From contig MKSW01000021.1 of the NCBI GenBank assembly GCA_001897425.1, positions 1 to 64,000 of the forward strand: DNA of 64,000 bases, read 5' to 3'. Source of the DNA: Actinobacteria bacterium 69-20 (GTDB taxonomy: Bacteria > Actinomycetota > Actinomycetes > Mycobacteriales > Nakamurellaceae). Positions 44,860 to 53,715 of this stretch are shown one piece after another; position 1 is the stretch's first letter, and each line of letters opens with the position of its first letter. Below the pieces are notes generated by a model, which was not told where the DNA came from, ran no database searches, and saw nothing but the letters and a program-made list of their open reading frames with translations. A program made the translations under genes and the position numbers.

Positions 44860-46521
44860 CTACATCTCGAGGTAGGCGGCGATGACGCGGTGGTCTTGGC
44901 GTAGGTCGGCGGCGGGGCCGGTCATGGTCATGTGGCCGACTTCCATGACGTAGGCGCGGTCGGCGGCGGCGAGTGCGACGGCGGCGTTCTGTTCGGCGAG
45001 GAGGACGGAGATGCCGGAGGCGGCCATGCGGGTGAGGTGCTCGAAGAGTTCGTCGACCACGACGGGGGCGAGGCCGAGGGTGATCTCGTCGGCGACGAGC
45101 AGGTGCGGTTGGGTCATCATGGCCCGGCCCATGGCGAGCATGGATTGTTCGCCGCCGGAAAGGTTGCCGCCGAACTGATGTCGCCGCCTAGCGAGGGAGG
45201 GGAACATGGCGAAGACCTGGTCGATCATGGGGGCGGCGCCGTCGGGGTGGGCGCCGGCGGTCACCTTCAGGTTCTCCTCCACGGTGAGCCCGGGGAAGAT
45301 CCGGCGTCCCTCGGGGACGTAGCCGATACCGCCGGCGGCGCGTCGATGGGCGGGTTCGGACAGGAGATCCCGGTCGGAGAAGATCATGGTGCCGGCGCCC
45401 GGGACGAGGCCCATCACGCACTTGAGCAGGCTGGATTTGCCGGCGCCGTTGGCGCCGACCACGGTGACGAACTCGCCGGGGTGCACGTTCAGGCTCACGC
45501 CGCGGACGGCGGAGACGTGGCCGTAGGTGACCGACAGGTCCGCGATGCGCAGCAGGGCGGCGCCGTCCGTGGTCGGCGGGGCGACGGTCCGGGCATCGGC
45601 GCGGGCGGATGGGGTGGCGCCGACCGTGGACGACTCCTGCTGCGCTGCAGCGGTTCTCGCTCTATTCGCCAGCGGGCCGGCGGCGGTCGAGGCGGACGGC
45701 GGCAGCGCGGCGGGGGCGGTCTCGGCTCCGTCCCGGCCACCGCTCGCGGCGGAACCCTCGGCGGCGCCGGCCTGGCCGGAGTGGCCGAGGTAGGCGGTGA
45801 TCACCCGCGGGTTCGCGCGCACATCGGCCGGGAGCCCTTCGGCGATCTTCTCGCCCATGTCCAGCACCACGGCCCGGTCGACGAGCGAGAGCGCCCATCC
45901 CACATAGTGTTCCACCAGTAGCACGGACACGCCGCGGCCGCGCAGGCTCGAGATCAGCTCCCCGAGGCTGCGCATGCCGTCCACGCCGATACCGGCGGCC
46001 GGCTCGTCCAGCAGCAGCAGCGCCGGATCGCCCGCAAGCGCGCGAGCGATGTCCAGGCGGCGCACGTCACCGATGTTGAGCGCATCCGCCCGGTCACGCG
46101 CACGGCGGGACAGGCCCGTGTCGGCCAGCAGTTGCGCCACCCGATCCGACACCTCGCTGTCCGCGCGGTAGCGCCGCAGCGCACCGAGCGGCCGCAGCAG
46201 CCGACGCCCCGCCGCGGCGATCGCCACGTTCTCGGCGACCGTCAACGAACCGAAAACCCTTGACACCTGGAAGGTCCGGGCGATCCCGCGATGCCGCATG
46301 GTCGCCGGGCGGGCCCGATGAACAACCGCGCCGTCGAACCGGAACCGGCCGCTACTCGGCCGGATCACGCCGGCGATCACATTGAACAGGGTGGTCTTGC
46401 CGGCACCGTTCGGCCCGATCACCGCGCAGAACTCACCGCGCTCCAGCGACAGGTCGATCCCGGACAGCGCCGTCACACCGCCGAACCGGACCGTCAGGTC
46501 CTCGATCTCCAACAGCGGCAT
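44860..46521 (-). CDS. Fused LivG-LivF branched-chain amino-acid ABC ATPase
   Basis: 553 residues from ATG 46521, with GGGGAG upstream. Two complete ABC domains: LivG-like (about 1-245; GPNGAGKTT, LLLLDEPAAGIG) and LivF-like (about 320-553; GANGAGKSS, VPEGRRIFPGLTVEEN, LSGGEQSMLAMGRAM), joined by a 75-residue Ala/Ser/Gly linker. Most organisms encode these as separate genes. The second Walker B reads ADEITLGLAP instead of DEPSLGLAP but keeps Asp-Glu. A Liv-type uptake system with the next three genes. Confidence 0.95.
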   Translation of the reverse strand: MPLLEIEDLTVRFGGVTALSGIDLSLERGEFCAVIGPNGAGKTTLFNVIAGVIRPSSGRFRFDGAVVHRARPATMRHRGIARTFQVSRVFGSLTVAENVAIAAAGRRLLRPLGALRRYRADSEVSDRVAQLLADTGLSRRARDRADALNIGDVRRLDIARALAGDPALLLLDEPAAGIGVDGMRSLGELISSLRGRGVSVLLVEHYVGWALSLVDRAVVLDMGEKIAEGLPADVRANPRVITAYLGHSGQAGAAEGSAASGGRDGAETAPAALPPSASTAAGPLANRARTAAAQQESSTVGATPSARADARTVAPPTTDGAALLRIADLSVTYGHVSAVRGVSLNVHPGEFVTVVGANGAGKSSLLKCVMGLVPGAGTMIFSDRDLLSEPAHRRAAGGIGYVPEGRRIFPGLTVEENLKVTAGAHPDGAAPMIDQVFAMFPSLARRRHQFGGNLSGGEQSMLAMGRAMMTQPHLLVADEITLGLAPVVVDELFEHLTRMAASGISVLLAEQNAAVALAAADRAYVMEVGHMTMTGPAADLRQDHRVIAAYLEM

Positions 46522-46526
46522 CCGGA

Positions 46527-47519
46527 TCACTCCCCCGCGCTTCCGGCCCCGGGCGCGTCCACCGGCCCGGGAAGCGAACCGCCCGCCGCCCCGACCGCCC
46601 CGTACGGGCCGGCACCGCCGCCGCTACCATCGTCATCGGCGCTGTGACCCGGCCTCCGGAACCGGCTCCACCACCCGGCCGCGGCACTGTCCGTGCCGAT
46701 GATGCCCTGCGGCTGGAAACGCAACACCAGCACCAGGATTCCGCCGAAGATCAGCAGCCGGTAGTCCGAGACGAACCGGAAGATCTCCGGCAGGGCGCCG
46801 AGCACCACCGCGCCCAGGATCGCGCCGCGGATCGTGCCCACCCCGCCGAACATCACCATCGCCAGCATCACGATCGACTCGGTGAACCCGAAACTCGTCG
46901 GTGTGACCGCCGACAGGAACGGCGCATACAACGCGCCCGCCATCCCGGCGATCGCCGCGGACACCACGAACGCGGTGATCTTGAACGGCGCCACCGGCGT
47001 GCCCGACGACGCCGACGCCAGCTCGTCATCACGCAGGCTCGCCAACCCCAAACCCAGCCAGCTGCGGGCCAGATATCCGCTCACCGCAACGGCTATCGCC
47101 AGCATCACCAGGCCCAGGATCAGAAACTCGCCGTTGCCGAACTGCTGCCCACCGATCGACGGCAGCGGGATCGCGTACACCCCGGTCGCCCCGCCGAACC
47201 ACGGCACGTACTGGAAGATCGCCACCACCACGAAGTTCACGCCGATCGTCACGATCGCCAGGAAGTCGTCCCGCAGCCGCAGGCTGATCACCCCCAGCAG
47301 CAACCCCGACGCCGCCGTCACCGCGATCGCGATCAGCATCGAAACCCAGAACGACAGCTCGTACCGGGTGGAGAACACGGCCACCATGTAGGCGCCGATC
47401 CCCAAGAACGCGCCCTGCGCCAGATGCGGCTGCCCCGCGTACCCGACCGCGATGTTCAAACCCACCGACAACACCGCGTAGATCACCACGGTCGTCGCGA
47501 CCACCAGCAGATAGCTCAC
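46527..47519 (-). CDS. livM: Branched-chain amino-acid ABC permease LivM
   Basis: 330 residues from GTG 47519, overlapping the livH stop by 4 bp. LivM pattern: GLNIAVGYAGQPHLAQGAFLGIGAY, DDFLAIVTIGVNFVVVAIF, and a C-terminal Gly/Pro-rich cytosolic tail of about 50 residues. Far longer upstream frame rejected as a shadow of livH. Confidence 0.95.
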   Translation of the reverse strand: MSYLLVVATTVVIYAVLSVGLNIAVGYAGQPHLAQGAFLGIGAYMVAVFSTRYELSFWVSMLIAIAVTAASGLLLGVISLRLRDDFLAIVTIGVNFVVVAIFQYVPWFGGATGVYAIPLPSIGGQQFGNGEFLILGLVMLAIAVAVSGYLARSWLGLGLASLRDDELASASSGTPVAPFKITAFVVSAAIAGMAGALYAPFLSAVTPTSFGFTESIVMLAMVMFGGVGTIRGAILGAVVLGALPEIFRFVSDYRLLIFGGILVLVLRFQPQGIIGTDSAAAGWWSRFRRPGHSADDDGSGGGAGPYGAVGAAGGSLPGPVDAPGAGSAGE

Positions 47520-48382
47520 GCCCGCGTCAACCCCTTCGGCAACAACCCCGCCGGACGGATCAACAAGATCGCGATCAACACCAGGAACGCGATCGTGTCC
47601 CGCGGCAGGATGAAACCCCAGTACGTGTTGACGATCGACTCCGCCAGGCCGATCACGAACGCCGCCAGGATCGTGCCCATCGGATTGCCCAATCCCCCCA
47701 ACACGATGATCGCCAACATCTTGTAAGCCGGCACATCCCCCATGTCCGGGGTCACCGTGTTGTACCGGATCGCGAACAACACCCCGGCCAACGCCGCCAA
47801 CGCATACCCGGCCGCGAAAATCCCTGCGACGACACGGTTCACGTTGACGCCCATCGCCCGGGCCGTCTCCCGATCCTGCGCCGTCGCTCGCCAGGTGAAC
47901 CCCAGCCGGGTGTGCCCCAGCACCCACCAGCTGCCGAGCAACACCACCACGCCCAGGATCAGCATCAGCACCTGGACACCGGTCACCGGGGTCCCCGCGA
48001 TCGTGCCGTGCGGCAGCGGCACTGTCACCGGAAACTGGCGCGGATATGGCTTCCAGATCAGCCGGAAGGCCTCCTCCATCGCGATGAACACGCCGATCGA
48101 AGCCACCAGGACGACCAGCGGTCCCTGGTCCAGCAGCGGGCGATACAAGAAGCGCTGCAACAGAAGTCCGAGGATCACCGAGCCGGCCATGCCCGCCAAC
48201 GCACCCAACCACCACGGCAGACCATGCTGGAACAACGTCACCCCGATATAGGCACCCAGCACCAGCGCCGCCGCGTTCGCGATATCCAACACCCGCAGCA
48301 AGCCGTACACCAGCGACGGACCCAAGGCCAGCAACGCATACAACGCGCCCACAGTGATGCCATCCACCAACGCCGGAAACAT
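47516..48382 (-). CDS. livH: Branched-chain amino-acid ABC permease LivH
   Basis: 288 residues from ATG 48382, preceded by AGGGAGGGGG. Pattern ALVDGITVGALYALLALGPSLVYGLLRVLDIANAA and VLGGLGNPMGTILAAFVIGL. Forms the channel with LivM. Confidence 0.95.
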   Translation of the reverse strand: MFPALVDGITVGALYALLALGPSLVYGLLRVLDIANAAALVLGAYIGVTLFQHGLPWWLGALAGMAGSVILGLLLQRFLYRPLLDQGPLVVLVASIGVFIAMEEAFRLIWKPYPRQFPVTVPLPHGTIAGTPVTGVQVLMLILGVVVLLGSWWVLGHTRLGFTWRATAQDRETARAMGVNVNRVVAGIFAAGYALAALAGVLFAIRYNTVTPDMGDVPAYKMLAIIVLGGLGNPMGTILAAFVIGLAESIVNTYWGFILPRDTIAFLVLIAILLIRPAGLLPKGLTRA

Positions 48383-48511
48383 GGTCCCCCTCCCTGGAAC
48401 TCGCCGAAGTGTCAAGCAGCGAACGGTGCGCGTCGCCGATCGCCGGGGTCACATCAGTGTGAGCGGCGACCGGTCCGTTGTCGACGGGCAGGCCGCCACG
48501 ATGGAAAAGCA

Positions 48512-48538
48512 ACGAGTATGACGGGCAGTGCGCTGCCC
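48512..48538 (+). repeat. Truncated dispersed repeat with hairpin
   Basis: ACGAGTATGACG runs directly into GGGCAG-tgcg-CTGCCC. The tail matches; the CTGTTCG part is missing. Faces the next copy. Confidence 0.55.
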
Positions 48539-48583
48539 TCGAGTAACACCGTCAGGTGACGCGACACCCCGACCGGCGCCGCG

Positions 48584-48638
48584 CCCCGACCGACGTGAAC
48601 AGCAGCACGCCGGTCGGGGCGAACAACGTCATCTCCGG
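48584..48638 (-). repeat. Dispersed hairpin repeat after livK
   Basis: CCCCGACC (48584-48591) pairs with GGTCGGGG (48612-48619), followed by CGAACAACGTCATCTCCGG (one core mismatch), two bases from the livK stop. Confidence 0.8.
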
Positions 48639-48639
48639 A

Positions 48640-49872
48640 TCACGGATTGATGACGTTCGGATCGTCGACCACGCCGTAGTGATGCACGGTGCCGTCCTTG
48701 AAGACCTCGAGGTCCACCGGGTGCACCGACACGCGGTTGGTGAACTTCTCGATCGTGCCGGTGACGCCCTGGAAATTGCTCAGGTTGGTGATGCCGGTCT
48801 TCAGGTCGCTCGCGGATGTGCCGCTCTTCGACGCCGCCTGCAGCACCATGAACGCGTCATAGGTGGTGGCGCCCACCATGTCTGGCGCGTGCGAGTACGC
48901 CGCGGCGAAGTTCTTGAGGAAGGCCTGCGTCTTCGGATCGGTGCTGTCGCGGTTGAGGACCGTGGTGAAGACCATGCCGTCGGCGAGCTTGCCGTTCGGC
49001 TCGATGAACTGCTGCGTCGAGTCGATGCCCTCGGTGCCGACGATCTTCTGGGTCAGGTTGCGCTGCCGGAACGCCGTCAGGAACTGCTGGCCCTCCGCGG
49101 CGTACTCGACGAGGTAGAAGCCGTCCGCTCCGGCGGCGACGGCCTTGTCGATCACCGGGCCGAAGTCCTTCTCCCCGAACTGGTTCATGCTCGTGGACAG
49201 GACCGTCGCGCCGAGCGTCCCGGCCTCGTCCTTGAAGCCCTTCACCAACGCGTTGCCGAAGTCGTTGTCGATGGCCACGATCGCGATCTTCTTGGCGCCG
49301 AGGTCCTTGGTCAGCGCCACGGCGCCGGCCTTGCCCTCGACAGGCCCGGAGGTGGCGATCTGGAAGATCGCGTCACCGGTGCCCGGGATTCCGGGGTTGA
49401 CGGCGTAGGCGGCGAGCATCGGCACGCCGGCGCGCTGGAAGATCGACGCCCCGGCCAGGGTCTGGTCGCTGTAGGAGCCGGACACCACCGCGGCCACCTT
49501 GTCCTGCGTGGTCAGCTTCGTGGCGATGGACACCGCCTGCTTCGGATCGGAGCCGTCGTCGTACTGGACGAGTTCGATCTGTTTGCCGTCCAGCCCGCCG
49601 TTGGCGTTGATGTCCTTGACGGCGAGCTGCGCCGCGTCGAGCGCCGACTTGCCGTCGGAGGCCTCGATGCCGGATTGCGGCGAGAAGAATCCGATCTTGA
49701 TCGTTCCGCCCGAGGCACCGGCCCCGCCGCCGGAACCGCCGGACGCGGAACTCCCCGAGCTCGGCTGATTTCCGGAGGTCGTGCCGCTGGATCCACAGGC
49801 GGCGACGACCGAGATGCCCATGAGCGCAACGGCCGCGACCGCGACCATCCGCCCCGCACGTGCTCTGTTCAT
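48640..49872 (-). CDS. livK: Branched-chain amino-acid type substrate-binding lipoprotein
   Basis: 410 residues. Lipobox VVAAC, Gly/Ser tether, type 1 periplasmic-binding fold (KIGFFSPQSGIEASDGKSALDAAQLAVKDINANGGL). Separated from livH by 257 bp, which hold two facing copies of the dispersed hairpin repeat. Ligand may be a branched amino acid, amide or another carboxylate. Confidence 0.92.
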   Translation of the reverse strand: MNRARAGRMVAVAAVALMGISVVAACGSSGTTSGNQPSSGSSASGGSGGGAGASGGTIKIGFFSPQSGIEASDGKSALDAAQLAVKDINANGGLDGKQIELVQYDDGSDPKQAVSIATKLTTQDKVAAVVSGSYSDQTLAGASIFQRAGVPMLAAYAVNPGIPGTGDAIFQIATSGPVEGKAGAVALTKDLGAKKIAIVAIDNDFGNALVKGFKDEAGTLGATVLSTSMNQFGEKDFGPVIDKAVAAGADGFYLVEYAAEGQQFLTAFRQRNLTQKIVGTEGIDSTQQFIEPNGKLADGMVFTTVLNRDSTDPKTQAFLKNFAAAYSHAPDMVGATTYDAFMVLQAASKSGTSASDLKTGITNLSNFQGVTGTIEKFTNRVSVHPVDLEVFKDGTVHHYGVVDDPNVINP

Positions 49873-50144
49873 GAATCCTCCATATCCATCGGGAGTGTCG
49901 GCCGACCCGGTGACGCCGCGAGCGAAGGCACACGGCGCCGGGGCAATCCGGTCACGCGGGCGGACGGGCCGGGAGCGGCTGGGCGGTCACGACTCCGCAG
50001 GCGGCGCGTGGCATCGAGGAGCGCACCCGGCGCGGTCCGCGGGCGATTCCGGCGGGGACGGCGCGATCAGGCTGATCTTCAGCGTGCCACATCATTTCCA
50101 CAGCCTGGCCGAATAGTTTTCATATGCTGATAATTGCGCATCGC

Positions 50145-50191
50145 GGGCGGCACGGGCCCCGCCCCGCAGCCGCGAACATCGTCATACCCGA
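50145..50191 (-). repeat. Dispersed hairpin repeat upstream of livK
   Basis: Hairpin GGGCGG-cacgggcc-CCGCCC, seven bases, then GCGAACATCGTCATACCCGA (one core mismatch). No minus-strand gene ends here. Confidence 0.75.
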
Positions 50192-50286
50192 TGGGTCGCC
50201 GCCGAGACGCGCGACGGCCGCGGACGTGTGACAGTGGGCCTACGCCGACCCGCATCGCGACCACCAGGAACGCCGATGTTGCGCAC

Positions 50287-50335
50287 TTGACACCGCTTGT
50301 GACGCGCATTACCCTAACTATCGTTAGATAGGTAC
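50287..50335 (+). promoter_or_regulatory. Promoter and palindromic operator for meaB-hcmAB
   Basis: TTGACA (50287-50292), a 17-bp spacer and TACCCT (50310-50315) form a sigma70-type promoter. The 20-bp palindrome CCTAACTATCGTTAGATAGG (50313-50332; 16 of 20 symmetrical) overlaps the -10 and start. The 38-bp block 50298-50335 recurs, inverted and with one mismatch, at 63752-63789. Confidence 0.82.
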
Positions 50336-50569
50336 GAATTCAACGCATCCGTCGAGCCGCCCTGGCGCGGGGGTCGATCGAGGTCATCGTGCACCACGAC
50401 GACTCGGACCACGGCAGCCGACACCACGGCAAACGCGCTCGCGTCCCCGCCCCAGAAAGGCTTCTGACCCGGATCAGTCCGCCGCGCACCGGCCACCACC
50501 ACGACGCCACACGCTGGCTCGCCGCGGAGCAGGTGGCCGCGCGCGAGACGAGAGACAGGAAGGTTGGTC

Positions 50570-51478
50570 TTGTTCGATTCCGAACGACTCGAAAGCCTGC
50601 TGGCGAAGGCGCGCGGCGGCTCGTGGGCCGCGCTTGCCCGCGCGGTGTCGATCGTGGAGAACAATCCGCCGTGGGAGGTGGCCGTCCCACGCGCCGACAC
50701 GGTGTGCCACGTCGTCGGCATCACGGGACCGCCGGGAGCCGGGAAGAGCACCCTGACCGGTCGACTCATCGAATCCTTCAGCGACGCCGGGCAACGGGTG
50801 GCGGTGCTCGCCATCGACCCGTCAAGCCCGCTGACCGGCGGCGCACTGCTCGGCGACAGGCTGCGAATGGAGGTGCAGCTCGACAGTCGGCCCGACGTGT
50901 TCGTCCGCAGCCTGGCCAGTCGCGGCTCGCACGGCGCGGTCGCCGGATCGACCCGCAACATCGCTCGCCTCATGGAACTGTCCGGCCTGTTCGACGTGGT
51001 GTTGATCGAGACGGTCGGCGCCGGTCAAACGGAGGTCGCGGTCGTCGAGATCGCCGACACCGTGGTCCTCGTCACCGTCCCCGGGCTCGGTGATGCGGTA
51101 CAGGCCATCAAGGCGGGCCTGATGGAGATCGCGGACCTGTTCGTCGTCAATATGGCGGACCGTTCGGGGGCGGCCGAGACCGCGCGGCACCTGCGGCTCG
51201 CCGTGGCGAACAAGCGTGGCGTCGTGCACCAGACCATCGCCCTGGACGGCACCGGCGTCGACGGCGTCCGCGAAAGCCTGCAGCAGCGCTGGGACGCCCT
51301 GCGCGCCGACGATCGGCTCACCGAGCTGCGCCGCCACAAGTGGGGGGCGGACGCGGCGCTGGTGGCCGAGGCGTGGGTGTCCGACCGCGCCAAGACCATC
51401 CCGTTGGACCCGCACGCAACCATGCACGACTCCGTTGACCGGATCTTGAAGGAGGCACTGAGCCAATGGACTCGCTGA
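50570..51478 (+). CDS. MeaB-type GTPase chaperone of B12-dependent acyl-CoA mutase
   Basis: 302 residues from TTG 50570, six bases after AGGAAGG. G3E GTPase: Walker A GPPGAGKST, VAVLAIDPSSPLTGGALLGDRLRM, LIETVGAGQTEV. MeaB proteins gate cofactor loading of acyl-CoA mutases and protect them from inactivation. It overlaps the mutase large-subunit gene by 13 bp, so it is dedicated to it (MeaH-like). Confidence 0.93.
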   Translation: MFDSERLESLLAKARGGSWAALARAVSIVENNPPWEVAVPRADTVCHVVGITGPPGAGKSTLTGRLIESFSDAGQRVAVLAIDPSSPLTGGALLGDRLRMEVQLDSRPDVFVRSLASRGSHGAVAGSTRNIARLMELSGLFDVVLIETVGAGQTEVAVVEIADTVVLVTVPGLGDAVQAIKAGLMEIADLFVVNMADRSGAAETARHLRLAVANKRGVVHQTIALDGTGVDGVRESLQQRWDALRADDRLTELRRHKWGADAALVAEAWVSDRAKTIPLDPHATMHDSVDRILKEALSQWTR

Positions 51479-53148
51479 CCAGAGACGCCTGGCAGGACCG
51501 TGTTCGAGAGTGGAAACGCAGCAAGGTCGCCTCCGACTACGAGCGGATCCCGCCGCGCCACACCGAGTACACGACCATGTCCGGTATCCCGGTGCAGGAC
51601 ATCTACACCCCGGCCGACCTGGCAGGGACCGACCCGGTGACGGACATCGGGCTGCCCGGCGAATACCCGTTCACCCGCGGCGTGCACGCCACCATGTATC
51701 GCGGGCGGCCGTGGACGATCCGCCAGGTCGCCGGCTTCGGTCAGGCCGAGGACACGAACAACCGCTACAAATACTTGCTGAAGACCGGTCAAACCGGCCT
51801 GTCGACGGACTTCGATCTGCCGACCCTGCTCGGCTACGACTCGGATCACGAGGTGTACCGCCGCGAGGTGGGTCGCATTGGCGTCGCGGTCGACACGGTC
51901 GTCGACATGCATGCGCTCTTCGACGGCATCGCCCTCGACCAGATCTCCACGTCGATGACGATCAACCCGTCGGCCGCAGTCATCCTGGCGATGTATCGGG
52001 TGGTGGCCGAGGAACGCGGAATTCCGGCGAACGCCCTGACCGGGACGACCCAGAACGACATCCTCAAGGAGTACATCGCTCAGAACGAATTCATCTTTCC
52101 GCCGCTGCCGGCGGTACAACTGGTCGTCGACACGATGGAATACGGCGCGGACGTGATGCCGCGGTTCAATCCGCTCAACGTGTGCGGCTACCACATCCGG
52201 GACGCCGGCGCCACGGCCGTGGAGGAACTGGGCCTGACGATCGCGAACGCCCTGTGCTACCTGGAGCACGCCAAGGAGCGCGGGATCGACGCCGATCGGC
52301 TTGCGCCGCGGGTGTCGTTCTTCTGGAACGTGCACAACAACTTCTTCGAGGAAGTCGCGAAATTCCGCGCGGCTCGGCGACTCTGGGCGCGACTCACCCG
52401 AGAACGCCTCGGCTGCAAAGACCCTCGATCATGGCTGATGCGGGCGCACAGCCAGACGTCCGGCGTCTCGCTCACCGCGCAACAGCCGTACAACAACATC
52501 GCCCGAACCGCCGTGCAGGCGCTCGCCGCCGTGCTCGGCGGAACCCAGTCGCTGCACACCAATTCGCTGGACGAGGCGCTCTCCATTCCCTCGGAAAGCG
52601 CCATCAAGATCGCGGTCCGCACCCAGGCGATCCTGCTGCACGAAACTGGAGCCGCGGACGTCGTCGATCCGCTCGCCGGCTCGTACTATGTCGAGTCCCT
52701 AACGAACACCTTGGAAGAGCAGGCGATGGACCTGATCGGCCGCGTCGATGAACAGGGCGGCATGATCGAGGCCGTCCAGTCCGGATACGCCATCCAGCTC
52801 ATCGCCGACTCGTCGTGGGAACAGCAGATGAAGATCGAGAGCAAGGAGTCGATCATCGTCGGGGTCAACGACTATGTCGATGAGAACGAGACTCAGGAGA
52901 TCGAGATCGATCGACCCATTCCCGGGGTGATGGAGCGACAGATGGAGCGGCTGGCCGAGGTCAAGCGTTCGCGGGAGGATCGTCAGGTTTCCGCCACCCT
53001 GCGCGCCATCGAGCACGCCGCACCGAACCTACACACGAATCTCATGCCGCTGATCGAAGACGCCGTCCGTGCGCGCGCCACCGTGGGCGAGATCTGCGAC
53101 GTGCTGCGCGGCGTGTGGGGGCACCACCAGCCATCCACCGTGTTCTGA
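51466..53148 (+). CDS. hcmA: B12-dependent acyl-CoA mutase large subunit, 2-hydroxyisobutyryl-CoA mutase-like
   Basis: 560 residues, the length of stand-alone large subunits lacking the B12 domain. The active-site region reads TIRQVAGFG and STDFDLPTLLGYDSD. Methylmalonyl-CoA mutase has RQYAGFS and SVAFDLATHRG; isobutyryl-CoA mutase has Phe at the Tyr position; 2-hydroxyisobutyryl-CoA mutase has Ile90 and Asp117. Here the equivalents are Val88 and Asp115, so Asp is kept and Ile becomes Val. Expected reaction: 2-hydroxyisobutyryl-CoA to 3-hydroxybutyryl-CoA or a close branched substrate. Residue numbers of relatives are from memory. Confidence 0.83.
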   Translation: MDSLTRDAWQDRVREWKRSKVASDYERIPPRHTEYTTMSGIPVQDIYTPADLAGTDPVTDIGLPGEYPFTRGVHATMYRGRPWTIRQVAGFGQAEDTNNRYKYLLKTGQTGLSTDFDLPTLLGYDSDHEVYRREVGRIGVAVDTVVDMHALFDGIALDQISTSMTINPSAAVILAMYRVVAEERGIPANALTGTTQNDILKEYIAQNEFIFPPLPAVQLVVDTMEYGADVMPRFNPLNVCGYHIRDAGATAVEELGLTIANALCYLEHAKERGIDADRLAPRVSFFWNVHNNFFEEVAKFRAARRLWARLTRERLGCKDPRSWLMRAHSQTSGVSLTAQQPYNNIARTAVQALAAVLGGTQSLHTNSLDEALSIPSESAIKIAVRTQAILLHETGAADVVDPLAGSYYVESLTNTLEEQAMDLIGRVDEQGGMIEAVQSGYAIQLIADSSWEQQMKIESKESIIVGVNDYVDENETQEIEIDRPIPGVMERQMERLAEVKRSREDRQVSATLRAIEHAAPNLHTNLMPLIEDAVRARATVGEICDVLRGVWGHHQPSTVF

Positions 53149-53212
53149 ATCGACGTATCGGGATGTTCCAGACAGTTGGCAGCCATGCTTGTGAGTGCGA
53201 GGAAGGATCATC

Positions 53213-53638
53213 ATGAATCCGAATTCTGAGACCGTCGCCCCGCTGAAGGTCGTCATCGCCAAACCCGGCCTCGACGGACACGACCGCGGCGCGAAGGTGG
53301 TGGCCAGGGCTCTGCGGGACGCCGGGATGGAGGTGGTCTACACCGGCATCTACCAGAGCCCGGAATCGATCGTTCGAGCGGTGATCCAGGAGGACGCGGA
53401 TGTGCTCGGGTTGTCGAGCCTGTCCGGCGCGCACATGGAGTACGCACAGGCGGTCGCCGATCTGCTCCGCCAGAACGAACGCGACGACGTACTCTTCCTG
53501 GTCGGCGGCACGATTCCTCCGGAAGACGCCGCGGTCCTGAAGGACTATGGCATCGACGAGGTCTTCGGCCCCGGTACCCCCACCGAAACCCTGGTGACAT
53601 TCGTATTCGAGCACGCCCGCGCCACTGCCAAGAGTTGA
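53213..53638 (+). CDS. hcmB: B12-binding small subunit of acyl-CoA mutase
   Basis: 141 residues from ATG 53213 after AGGAAGGA. The cobalamin signature D-x-H-x2-G is DGHDRG with axial-ligand His23; then LSSLSGAH and GGTIPPED. Length matches HcmB/IcmB small subunits. Its last codons and stop lie in a 15-bp tandem duplication (53626-53655). Confidence 0.93.
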   Translation: MNPNSETVAPLKVVIAKPGLDGHDRGAKVVARALRDAGMEVVYTGIYQSPESIVRAVIQEDADVLGLSSLSGAHMEYAQAVADLLRQNERDDVLFLVGGTIPPEDAAVLKDYGIDEVFGPGTPTETLVTFVFEHARATAKS

Positions 53639-53655
53639 CCTGCCAAGAGTTCACC
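53626..53655. repeat. 15-bp tandem duplication across the hcmB stop
   Basis: TGCCAAGAGTTGACC followed directly by TGCCAAGAGTTCACC, one mismatch. The first copy contains the TGA stop; in the second the codon has become TCA. Confidence 0.8.
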
Positions 53656-53664
53656 TGAAGCCCA

Positions 53665-53700
53665 CGCCGTAGTCGTCGATTCGATCCGACGACTACGGCG
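53665..53700. terminator. Bidirectional terminator hairpin, hcmB / acyl-CoA ligase
   Basis: CGCCGTAGTCGTCG (53665-53678) pairs perfectly with CGACGACTACGGCG (53687-53700), a 14-bp stem with an 8-nt loop in the 77-bp gap between converging genes. Confidence 0.8.
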
Positions 53701-53715
53701 CGATGGCTTGAACTG

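Larger units (their letters stand above)
49873..50569. other. 697-bp divergent region between livK and meaB
   Basis: Holds a one-mismatch dispersed repeat (50172-50191), a TetR-type promoter/operator (50287-50335) and about 250 bp of transcribed leader before the mutase chaperone gene. The leader has repeated His/Asp-type codons (caccacgac) but no credible ORF, and I see no cobalamin riboswitch consensus. Confidence 0.6.

Noticed and set aside
47520-48512. N-terminal extension of livM through livH
   Set aside because: The region is livH in another frame; livM has a GTG start overlapping the livH stop.
49873-50569. Cobalamin riboswitch before the mutase operon
   Set aside because: Searched by eye for the B12-box and GCCACTG-type core; none seen.
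50389-50569. His-rich small ORF in the meaB leader
   Set aside because: It lacks a ribosome site, runs into the meaB gene in another frame, and has no supporting pattern.
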